From Gammaproteobacteria bacterium (GTDB lineage: Bacteria > Pseudomonadota > Gammaproteobacteria > Immundisolibacterales > Immundisolibacteraceae), in the NCBI GenBank assembly GCA_003645395.1, contig QNFC01000039.1, positions 1 through 10,226 of the forward strand: a stretch of DNA of 10,226 bases. Reading direction: 5' to 3'. The notes under the pieces are model-generated. The model had not been told where the DNA came from, did not search any database, and worked only from the letters and a program-made list of their open reading frames with translations. Position numbers and translations under genes: made by a program. Shown piece by piece: positions 1 to 5,955 of the stretch. The stretch's first letter is position 1. The number at the start of each line of letters is the position of its first letter.

Positions 1-83
1 AATCCCCAGGCAATCATCGCCACTGCAGAAAAAAGCCCTGCGGCGAGAAAGAACGGCCGGAAGCCGAGGTTAAACAGCGGCAT
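1..83 (-). CDS. NnrS family protein, N-terminal fragment (cut by window edge)
   Basis: Reading leftward from an ATG at 83-81, 27 codons stay open to the window edge. The visible peptide begins MPLFNLGFRPFFLAAG and continues as a hydrophobic stretch (LFSAVAMIAW). The G-F-R-P-F-F-L sequence followed at once by a membrane helix is typical of the start of NnrS proteins. These are polytopic inner-membrane haem/copper proteins linked to nitric-oxide stress and denitrification. An in-frame stop at 107-105 limits how far upstream the start can lie, and a weak purine-rich AAAGAGA precedes the ATG by about 8 nt. The gene starts 27 nt after the GMC oxidoreductase stop on the same strand, so the two are probably co-transcribed. 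Only about 7% of a usual ~400-aa NnrS is visible, so the family call rests on one motif. Confidence 0.68.
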   Translation of the reverse strand, partial: MPLFNLGFRPFFLAAGLFSAVAMIAWG

Positions 84-110
84 CGCTGATTCTCTTTGCA
101 GTGGTCAGCT

Positions 111-1727
111 CTATTGCCAGTCTCCCTCAATCAATTGGGCGCCACGCCATGCCAAGGCCATAGTGGCTGCGTTGGTATGAGCCGACACCAGGGTGGGCAT
201 AATTGAGCAGTCGACAACCCGCAACCCTTTAATGCCGTGTACCCGTAGGCGCTCATCGACCACGGCCATGCCGTCATTACCCATTTTGCAGGTGCCAGCC
301 GGGTGGGCGACCGGTCCCCCCATCGAGCTGTGAAATTCCATGATTGCTTCGGCTGATTGCACATGGCTGCCGGGGCTGGTCTCTTCGATCAACAGGTTAG
401 ACAGGGGGGGCTGTGAAGCCAGTTCGCGGATTTTGTGCATCACCTTAGCACTGAGGTTGTAATCGGTTTGATGGCTGAAAAAACCCGATTTAATGGTCGG
501 GTCAGCCGCCGGGTCAGTGGAGGTAATCATCACGCTCCCCTGGCTTTCTGGCCGCGTCTGGTAGCCAAAAATTTGCATGCCGTGGGCCTTTTCAAACTCC
601 ACGGACATATCTTCCGGCTGACCTGACATTCGCGCAGGTTTCAATGAGAAGGGAGCCACCACCAGTTCTATGTCCGGTCGGGTCATCTGCTCGTCGCTGC
701 GCACGAAAGCGACCACATCATGGGAGCCGGTGGCCATCAGCCCTTTCCGATTAAACAGGTACTGCACCAGGTTTTTTACCAGCCGCCAGCCGCCAAATTC
801 ACAATTCAGACTGATTGGTTGTTTCAGGCTGTACTGCACCATCATCATCCGGTGTTCGCGCAGGTTCTGACCTACGCCGGGCAGGTCGTGGACCACGTCT
901 ATGCCGAGTGAATTGAGGTGGTCCGCCGCGCCGATTCCGGAGAGTTGCAACAGCTGGGGCGATTGAATAGTACCGGCGGCAATTAACACTTCCTTGTTTG
1001 CCCGGTACTCTACTAATTGACCATTTTGCTTGCCGACAATGCCCACGGCCTGGTTGCCTTCGAGCAGAATTTTTTCGGTGAGAAAATTGGTGACCACTGT
1101 CAGGTTTTTACGCTGCATAATTGGGCGCACAAACGCGGTAGCGGCATCCTCTCGGCGGCCATCGCGGATGGTGAACTGCACGTAGCCGATACCCTCCTGC
1201 TCCGGTCGGTTGAGGTCGTCCCGGGCTTCAAGGCCGAGTCTTTCTCCTGACTTGATCGCCGCATCGCAGATCTGATTGGGGTTGGGGTGATTGCTGATGT
1301 GTAAGGGGCCGCCTACGCCGCGTACCTCATCTTCGCCGAGTTCGTGGTCTTCCATGGCTTTGAAGCAGGGGCCGATATCCTTCCAGCCCCAGCCTTGGTT
1401 GCCCAGCTCTTCCCAGTCGTCAAAATCCTGTGCCTGGCCGCGGGTGTAAAAGAGCCCGTTAACGGTGCTGGAACCGCCCATCATCCGGCCTCTTGGCCAG
1501 GATTCAGCTGCGTTGCCGTTGCCCGGTTCCGGTTCGGTGTTAAAGCGGCGCACGTGGTGTTGATCAAACAGCAGCTTGCCAAAGCCTTTCGGCATTTTCA
1601 CGATCAGGCTGTTGTCATCTTTGCCTGCTTCGAGCAGTAGCACGGTATGGCGGCCGCTTTCAGTCAAACGGTTAGCGAGCACGCAGCCGGCAGAGCCAGC
1701 ACCGACAATGATGAAATCGAAATTCAA
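111..1727 (-). CDS. GMC family FAD-dependent alcohol (choline-type) dehydrogenase
   Basis: A 538-aa glucose-methanol-choline flavoenzyme that oxidises an alcohol to an aldehyde or ketone using FAD; the physiological acceptor is probably the respiratory chain. The N-terminal Rossmann motif G9-A-G11-S-A-G14 and acidic E33 bind the ADP part of FAD. GMC signature 1 lies at about 78-102 (PRGRMMGGSS core) and signature 2 at about 252-266 (GTIQSPQLLQLSGIG). The active-site histidine is H475 in HPAGTCKMG. The second catalytic position, commonly Asn in bacterial members (GNTNAPT), is His517 here (SAHTNAAT). There is no signal peptide, so the protein is cytoplasmic or peripheral. The start is TTG at 1727-1725, with GGGAG (1739-1735) 7 nt upstream and the Rossmann strand beginning at residue 3, which leaves no room for a later start. 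The substrate is unknown; 'choline dehydrogenase' would be over-annotation without betaine genes nearby. Confidence 0.93.
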   Translation of the reverse strand: MNFDFIIVGAGSAGCVLANRLTESGRHTVLLLEAGKDDNSLIVKMPKGFGKLLFDQHHVRRFNTEPEPGNGNAAESWPRGRMMGGSSTVNGLFYTRGQAQDFDDWEELGNQGWGWKDIGPCFKAMEDHELGEDEVRGVGGPLHISNHPNPNQICDAAIKSGERLGLEARDDLNRPEQEGIGYVQFTIRDGRREDAATAFVRPIMQRKNLTVVTNFLTEKILLEGNQAVGIVGKQNGQLVEYRANKEVLIAAGTIQSPQLLQLSGIGAADHLNSLGIDVVHDLPGVGQNLREHRMMMVQYSLKQPISLNCEFGGWRLVKNLVQYLFNRKGLMATGSHDVVAFVRSDEQMTRPDIELVVAPFSLKPARMSGQPEDMSVEFEKAHGMQIFGYQTRPESQGSVMITSTDPAADPTIKSGFFSHQTDYNLSAKVMHKIRELASQPPLSNLLIEETSPGSHVQSAEAIMEFHSSMGGPVAHPAGTCKMGNDGMAVVDERLRVHGIKGLRVVDCSIMPTLVSAHTNAATMALAWRGAQLIEGDWQ

Positions 1728-1952
1728 TAGACCACTCCCAAGTTTCTAGACAGGCTCGGCGGCCTGCAAAAGATATATCGTAGCGGCAGTGGCGGTGTTT
1801 GCGGGCTCTTTTTTTAAAGATTTAGTCCCGCGGCTGTTCAAGTGAGAGTCCGCTGTGACCAAGTGCACGAAAGACATTGTCGTAACAGAAATGTCAAGAA
1901 AGGCTCTGCACGTGATAAGGACTACCGTGTGCAGAGCCTTAATAAAACAGCT
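1728..1952. other. Intergenic region between DUF1329 gene and GMC gene
   Basis: This 225-nt non-coding stretch separates two minus-strand genes. It holds a strong hairpin at 1900-1940 (listed separately) and a weaker inverted repeat, GACATT (1873-1878) and AATGTC (1890-1895). An A/T-rich segment around 1770-1825 includes a run of seven or more T on the plus strand. A promoter for the GMC-NnrS pair would be expected here on the minus strand. The sequence TACGATATAT (about 1784-1775 on the minus strand) could be a -10 region, but I find no matching -35. Confidence 0.5.
1900..1940 (-). terminator. Probable intrinsic terminator of the DUF1329 gene
   Basis: A perfect 12-bp inverted repeat, AAGGCTCTGCAC (1900-1911) and GTGCAGAGCCTT (1929-1940), encloses a 17-nt loop. 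It lies 12 nt past the DUF1329 stop codon. Read on the minus strand the stem is followed by TTCTTGAC, a short broken T-tract; read on the plus strand it is followed by A-rich sequence. Termination of minus-strand transcription from DUF1329 is therefore the likely role, with the imperfect T-tract allowing some read-through into the GMC gene. Confidence 0.65.
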
Positions 1953-3392
1953 TTAGCGAACGCCGAGTTTCCTCAAACCCGCTGGTTTCATATGGTCCAT
2001 AGCCGGCGGCATGTCGAAATTGGGCGGACCGTTGCCATCTTTTATGCCAATGTTGTGCCAGGCGTTAATACAGGCATAGCGTCCGTTAACTAAATCCATG
2101 TGAGCATCACCCCACATATAGGTCAGTTTCTGGTCGTAATAGTTGATGTTGTAAATTTCAGTGACGCGCCAAATATTGTCCTGAGCGTCGTACATATCGC
2201 CGTTAGTTGCGTGCCAGCTGTCCTCATCGATATAAGCTAGGCGGTGGGGGCTTAAATGGCGAAACTGAGGTCGAATATGTCCTTCGACTACCCAAACGCG
2301 ATGTAACTCGTAGCGCTTTAACTCGGGATTAACGTGACCGGGGCGGGCAACGTCGTCAAAGGTTAGTCCGGGCTGGGCCATCGTGTAAGCGTTATAGGGT
2401 ACGTAGTATTCAGCCTTGAACGGCTTTTCATATTCGTACCACTCCTCGCCACCGGTAACAAACCAGGCCCAACGTTGATCGGCAGTTCGCAGGCCGTCGG
2501 ATCCGGTGCCGGGGCTATCATAAAACCCCAGCTCCGGGGCCTTGCGTACCCGACGTTGGCCAGGGATATAGAGGTAGGCATCAAAATCGTTTTGACCATA
2601 GTTGTTGCAACCGCCAAACATCTGCCCGGCTGTACGGGGAGGATAGATGTCTTCCTGACTGAAGCAGAGGATCGCCCCGCCGCCACGCTGAAAATAGCTG
2701 TCGTCAGGCTGCTCCTCGTCAGTCTGATAATGGGGCAGGTACCAGCGGTCTATTTTTAAATGGTCGGCATAGCTGCCATCGGCAAAGACGTTAATACCGT
2801 AGGAATGAGCAGTGTAATGTTTGCCAAAATAAGTATAGGTGTGGTTCCACATTACTTCGCCGCCGGTCTTTGGAATTGGCCACGGAATACCACGGACTCT
2901 CGATTCGCGTTTGAGACAACGTTCCGCAAGCGTTGGGTCGGGATTGCCGCACCACTCGGCGGTACTAGCATTAGCGATAGTGCCCTCGTAATACCAGTCA
3001 GGATAGGAGGCGCTGCGATGCGTGGGGTAGACGTGCATTATAAAGGTGTCGGGATAGCGCTCGAATAATGCCTGAGTGCCCGCGGTGAGCTTGTCCGCGT
3101 ACTGCTTATAATTGCTTGCGGTGATGGTGAACAGGATTTCGTCTGACGCGAAAGGGTCGACGTACCAGCCTCCCCTGACATAGCCCGGTGGGAATTCAGT
3201 GATTCCACCGGTCCACGCAGGAATGGTGCCGTCTGCATTGCCCGCGCGTTCAGCCCCCACGGGTGTTAGTGGGGTATTTTCAATCCCAAGCTGTGCTGCC
3301 TCCTCCGGCGAAACCTTGGCAGAACTGCTAATGGGTAAAAACAAAATGGCAGCAAAAGCTGCGGATATAGCCCAGGTAGTTGGGTGACGCAT
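1953..3392 (-). CDS. DUF1329 domain-containing exported protein
   Basis: A 479-aa protein with a Sec signal peptide (residues 1 to about 25: basic start MRHP, hydrophobic core AAFAAILFLPI, then SSSA and a predicted cut before K26). Typical DUF1329 blocks follow: VSPEEAAQLG (28-36), LTPVGAERAGNADGTIPAWTGG (about 42-63) and WPIPKTGGEVMWNH (171-184). C-terminal Trp/Tyr-rich strands include RYELHRVWVVEGHIRPQFRH. The family resembles LolB-like outer-membrane-associated folds and is often found beside DUF1302 proteins and RND exporters in steroid and terpenoid degradation clusters; its biochemical role is not established. Several Cys (148, 159 and more downstream) could form periplasmic disulfides. 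There is no lipobox Cys, so it is a soluble periplasmic or envelope-associated protein. The start ATG 3392-3390 has GGGAGAGGAG directly upstream. It appears to be a single-gene unit with its own promoter and terminator hairpin. Confidence 0.93.
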   Translation of the reverse strand: MRHPTTWAISAAFAAILFLPISSSAKVSPEEAAQLGIENTPLTPVGAERAGNADGTIPAWTGGITEFPPGYVRGGWYVDPFASDEILFTITASNYKQYADKLTAGTQALFERYPDTFIMHVYPTHRSASYPDWYYEGTIANASTAEWCGNPDPTLAERCLKRESRVRGIPWPIPKTGGEVMWNHTYTYFGKHYTAHSYGINVFADGSYADHLKIDRWYLPHYQTDEEQPDDSYFQRGGGAILCFSQEDIYPPRTAGQMFGGCNNYGQNDFDAYLYIPGQRRVRKAPELGFYDSPGTGSDGLRTADQRWAWFVTGGEEWYEYEKPFKAEYYVPYNAYTMAQPGLTFDDVARPGHVNPELKRYELHRVWVVEGHIRPQFRHLSPHRLAYIDEDSWHATNGDMYDAQDNIWRVTEIYNINYYDQKLTYMWGDAHMDLVNGRYACINAWHNIGIKDGNGPPNFDMPPAMDHMKPAGLRKLGVR

Positions 3393-3499
3393 TTCTCCTC
3401 TCCCTTTTCAATCGGTGTGGACTACGCTCCTTGTTGGGCACACCTTCTCTAGTGGTTGTGAGTAAACCGTGGCAGTTCTCCCCTTCCGCCACAGTGCCT

Positions 3500-3527
3500 A
3501 TACTAAAGCAAAAGTTCTAAATCACAA
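3500..3527 (-). promoter_or_regulatory. Candidate sigma-70 promoter for the DUF1329 gene
   Basis: On the minus strand, TTGTGA (3527-3522) and TAGTAT (3505-3500) are separated by 16 nt, each matching four of six consensus bases. This would start transcription near 3493 and give a leader of about 100 nt before the DUF1329 ATG. The placement fits, but the match is moderate and unproven. Confidence 0.35.
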
Positions 3528-3728
3528 TTGGTGGATGAGGATCCGTTCCTACCAGTGGAATGTGAACGGGTGTGTTGTTCGTGGGGTCATGGGGGAATCT
3601 TTTTTTTATGGGCCGGTTTCTCACCGTTACTGATTGGGTTGTGCATTCTTAAAAAAGCCTGCTGTTTTGTACTCGAAGGTTTTGGTGGGAAGAATGTAAA
3701 TAGCCTGGCGAGATTGCTTGTGTCTTCT

Positions 3729-3741
3729 GCGTCAATGACGC
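3729..3741. promoter_or_regulatory. Candidate RegA/PrrA-type operator (GCGTC-AAT-GACGC)
   Basis: A perfect inverted repeat, GCGTCA-A-TGACGC, lies 12 nt before the regB-like TTG start. From memory of the literature, RegA/PrrA/RegR regulators bind half-sites of the form GCGNC and GNCGC with variable spacing; this site fits with a 3-nt spacer. The cognate response regulator is encoded in the very operon behind it, so autoregulation is plausible. The position so close to the start codon would fit repression or a leader-proximal site rather than classical activation. Binding is inferred. Confidence 0.45.
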
Positions 3742-3753
3742 CTGTTCGATGGA

Positions 3754-5061
3754 TTGATTTTGATATCTAAAATTACGTTACTCCGATTGTTCCAGCTCCG
3801 TAGCCTGGCGATTGCCGGCCAGCTGGTAGCGATTCTCGTTGCCCAATTTTGGCTGGGCCTGGATTTGCCGCTGGTCGCCAACTTCTCTGTTATTGGTGGT
3901 TTAACGTTGATCAATTTGCTGCTGTGGTGGCAAATCCGTCTGGCGACAATTAATCCGCAGTGGCTGATTTTTGGCCACCTGTTGGCGGATATTGTCGGTT
4001 TGACGCTGCTGCTCTATCTAAACGGAGGCTATAGCAATCCTTTTTCGGCGTTATACCTGCTGCCATTGGCAATGGCAGCAGCGCTGATACCGGTGGCGCA
4101 AGTATGGATGCTGGCCGGCCTGGCGGTGGCGGGCTACACCTTGAACATGCTTTTTTATCAACCGTTGCCACATTATCACGGGCCGTTCGGCGATCAGTTT
4201 CATTTACATCTTGTGGGTATGTGGTTGGGGTTTGTCATCGGTGCTGGGGTGATTGCCTATTTTCTTGCTGGTATGGGCCGCGAGTTGCGTCGTCAGCAAC
4301 AGGCGTTAACCCAGGCCAGAATGTTAGTGGCCCGACGAGAGCAGGTGGCTGCACTCGGGGCACTTGCTGCCAGTGCAGCTCATGAACTGGGTACGCCTTT
4401 GTCGACCATTAAGGTACTGGTGGGTGAGTTACTGGAAACCGCCGGCGGAGAGCCGCAGCAAAATCTGCAGCTAATAAAGAGCCAGGTCGACCGTTGCAGT
4501 CGCGCACTAGGTGAGATCCGCTTCGCGGTAGAGGGCGACGGGCCCGTAGACGATAATGAGGGGATTGGTCTGGCTGAGCTTGCGACACTGTTGCAACGTG
4601 CTATTGATGAATGGTCTGTATTTTCACCCCAGGTCAGGGTGGAATTCTTCGGTGATTTCACCGCGCCAGTTTCGCCGTCAGCCAGGCGGGCGGAGGAATC
4701 TAAAGTATCCATGGCAGCGGTAGACGCATTAAAACGAGGGTTGATTACTGTGCTCGATAATTCAGCGGATGCAGGGGCTGACAATGTTCGGGCTGAGTAC
4801 CTGCATGGAGATGGCCGGGTAGTGCTGCGACTCATGGATGATGGCGAGGGTATTGCGTCACAGGTTATCGACAACATTGGTGAGCCTTACGTGACCACAC
4901 GTGGCCGTGGTCGCGGACTTGGTCTTTATCTGGTTAGTTATATGCTGGATAGCCTGGGGGGCTCACTGCAGCTGACAAATTCAGTCAACCGGGGGGCTGT
5001 TGCAGAGTTAACAATAATGCTTCATGCCGGTTTAACCCCTACGCTGCGGGACCAGGCTTAA
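3754..5061 (+). CDS. regB: Redox sensor histidine kinase, RegB/PrrB/RoxS family
   Basis: A 435-aa inner-membrane kinase. Residues about 10-175 form roughly six hydrophobic segments with the RegB quinone-site motif GGYSNPF (91-97). The H-box is ALGALAASAAHELGTPLSTI (199-218), with phospho-acceptor H210. C248 in VDRCSRAL matches the redox-active cysteine of Rhodobacter RegB that tunes kinase activity. The ATPase domain has an N-box around N336 (ITVLDNSADAG), a D/G1 box DDGEGI (362-367) and a G2 box GRGLGL (386-391). Known RegB proteins sense the ubiquinone pool and thiol oxidation and phosphorylate RegA to adjust respiration and related redox genes. The start is uncertain: TTG 3754 or TTG 3760, the latter with GATGGA 6 nt upstream; the hydrophobic region begins directly after either. 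The response regulator gene follows after 4 nt. In Pseudomonas the counterpart is RoxS. Confidence 0.94.
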   Translation: MILISKITLLRLFQLRSLAIAGQLVAILVAQFWLGLDLPLVANFSVIGGLTLINLLLWWQIRLATINPQWLIFGHLLADIVGLTLLLYLNGGYSNPFSALYLLPLAMAAALIPVAQVWMLAGLAVAGYTLNMLFYQPLPHYHGPFGDQFHLHLVGMWLGFVIGAGVIAYFLAGMGRELRRQQQALTQARMLVARREQVAALGALAASAAHELGTPLSTIKVLVGELLETAGGEPQQNLQLIKSQVDRCSRALGEIRFAVEGDGPVDDNEGIGLAELATLLQRAIDEWSVFSPQVRVEFFGDFTAPVSPSARRAEESKVSMAAVDALKRGLITVLDNSADAGADNVRAEYLHGDGRVVLRLMDDGEGIASQVIDNIGEPYVTTRGRGRGLGLYLVSYMLDSLGGSLQLTNSVNRGAVAELTIMLHAGLTPTLRDQA

Positions 5062-5065
5062 TCGG

Positions 5066-5599
5066 ATGGCCGATGCTCAAAAACTGCTAATTATTGACGA
5101 TGACCCGGTATTTTCGACCGCACTAGCGCGTGCGCTGAGTAACCGGGGATACCAGGTGGAGACGGTCCATGATGTCGACGGAGCGTTGCGGCAGTGCGAG
5201 CAGTTTCTACCGGTTTTTGTGGTGCTGGATTTGCGGCTTGGGGAGGGGAGTGGGCTGCAAATCATTGAGCCGATGCTGGCGCTAAATCCTACGCTGCACA
5301 TACTGATGTTGACCGGCTTTGCCAGCATTGCCACCGCCGTTCATGCGATTAAGCTCGGCGCTGCGGACTATCTGGCGAAGCCGGTGGATGCGCAGATGGT
5401 TGACCAGGCGCTGCAACAGAAAACCGTGATATTCCGTGAGCCGGAGGCAGAAGTAATGTCCGTAGAGCGGCTGGAGTGGGAGCATATCCAGCGTGCGTTG
5501 GCAGATCACGACGGTAATGTTTCGGCAGCGGCACGGGCATTGAAAATGCACCGTCGAACCCTGCAGCGAAAACTGGCGAAGCGGCCGCGTCGGCAATAG
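5066..5599 (+). CDS. regA: Response regulator transcription factor, RegA/PrrA/ActR/RoxR family
   Basis: A 177-aa two-domain regulator. The receiver domain (about 5-118) has the acidic pocket D11-D12-D13, phospho-acceptor D55 (VVLDLRLG), switch T83 (MLTG) and K105 (LAKP). A short linker leads to a Fis-type helix-turn-helix at about 137-172: the WEHIQRAL segment, then NVSAAARALKMHRRTLQRKL, which is nearly diagnostic of RegA. The length matches the family (about 180 aa) and there is no sigma-54 AAA domain, as expected. Phosphorylated by the upstream kinase, it should control genes for respiration, terminal oxidases and other redox functions. ATG 5066 lies 4 nt after the kinase stop with only a weak ribosome site, which suggests translational coupling. 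In pseudomonads the equivalent is RoxR. Confidence 0.95.
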   Translation: MADAQKLLIIDDDPVFSTALARALSNRGYQVETVHDVDGALRQCEQFLPVFVVLDLRLGEGSGLQIIEPMLALNPTLHILMLTGFASIATAVHAIKLGAADYLAKPVDAQMVDQALQQKTVIFREPEAEVMSVERLEWEHIQRALADHDGNVSAAARALKMHRRTLQRKLAKRPRRQ

Positions 5600-5641
5600 T
5601 GATGAGCGGCTTCAACAGCAGAGGTCGAGAGGGCGGCCGGT

Positions 5642-5938
5642 TTGATTGTAGTCTTCAAATCGATGACTAATTCATCGACATGGTTCGTTTATATAGTCAG
5701 ATGTGCCGACAGCTCTTATTACACTGGTATCACCACTAACCTGGAACGACGGCTAGGTGAGCATAACGGCACCGGGCCGGGTACGGATTCAGGTGCCCGA
5801 TATACCCGGTCACGCCGGCCGGTGGAGCTGGTTTATTCTGAAACAAGCGCTAGCCGATCTGCAGCATCGAAACGGGAATACGCTATTAAACGGCTGTCTC
5901 AGCTGAAGAAAGTTGAGCTGGTCAATGCGGGCAGTTAA
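5642..5938 (+). CDS. GIY-YIG nuclease family protein (UPF0213/YhbQ-like)
   Basis: A small single-domain GIY-YIG protein, 98 aa from TTG 5642 or 91 aa from ATG 5663. Numbered from the ATG, the GIY strand is VYI (9-11) and the YIG strand YTG (20-22), followed by LERRLGEHN with catalytic-type R30 and H34. The GARYTRSRRPVELVY block (44-58) and SKREYAIKRL with the metal-ligand glutamate E72 complete the fold. Related small proteins (YhbQ, SLX1-like) act on, or are thought to act on, branched or damaged DNA; the target here is unknown. AGAGGG (5628-5633) sits 8 nt before the TTG while no ribosome site precedes the ATG, so I chose the TTG, although the homologous region starts only after the ATG. 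It follows regA by 42 nt with no terminator between, so it may be co-transcribed. Confidence 0.88.
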   Translation: MIVVFKSMTNSSTWFVYIVRCADSSYYTGITTNLERRLGEHNGTGPGTDSGARYTRSRRPVELVYSETSASRSAASKREYAIKRLSQLKKVELVNAGS

Positions 5939-5955
5939 CGAGAGCGCCGACGCAT

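Larger units (their letters stand above)
3393..3753. other. Divergent intergenic region between DUF1329 and regB-like genes
   Basis: This 361-nt stretch has no convincing gene. The short open frame across 3528-3770 has no family features and runs into the kinase start. On the minus strand it contains the DUF1329 Shine-Dalgarno sequence and a candidate sigma-70 promoter near 3500-3527. On the plus side, the segment 3530-3750 is T/G-rich with an eight-T run at about 3600-3607 and an A run (3651-3656), and it ends in the dyad at 3729-3741. I could not find a convincing -35/-10 pair for the kinase operon. Confidence 0.6.

Noticed and set aside
3528..3770. 80-codon open frame before the kinase
   Set aside because: No ribosome site, no recognisable motif, Cys/Gly/Phe-rich composition and overlap with the kinase start.
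4380..4877. 165-codon open frame on the minus strand
   Set aside because: Antisense shadow of the kinase ATPase domain; Ser/Thr/Pro-rich low-quality composition with no motifs.
5282..5615. Antisense open frames of 88-104 codons across the regA gene
   Set aside because: They mirror the codon structure of the well-supported response regulator and show no domain features.
5943..5952. GCGCC-GACGC, a second RegA-like half-site pair
   Set aside because: It lies between convergent gene ends with no spacer between half-sites, so a regulatory role is unlikely; probably chance.
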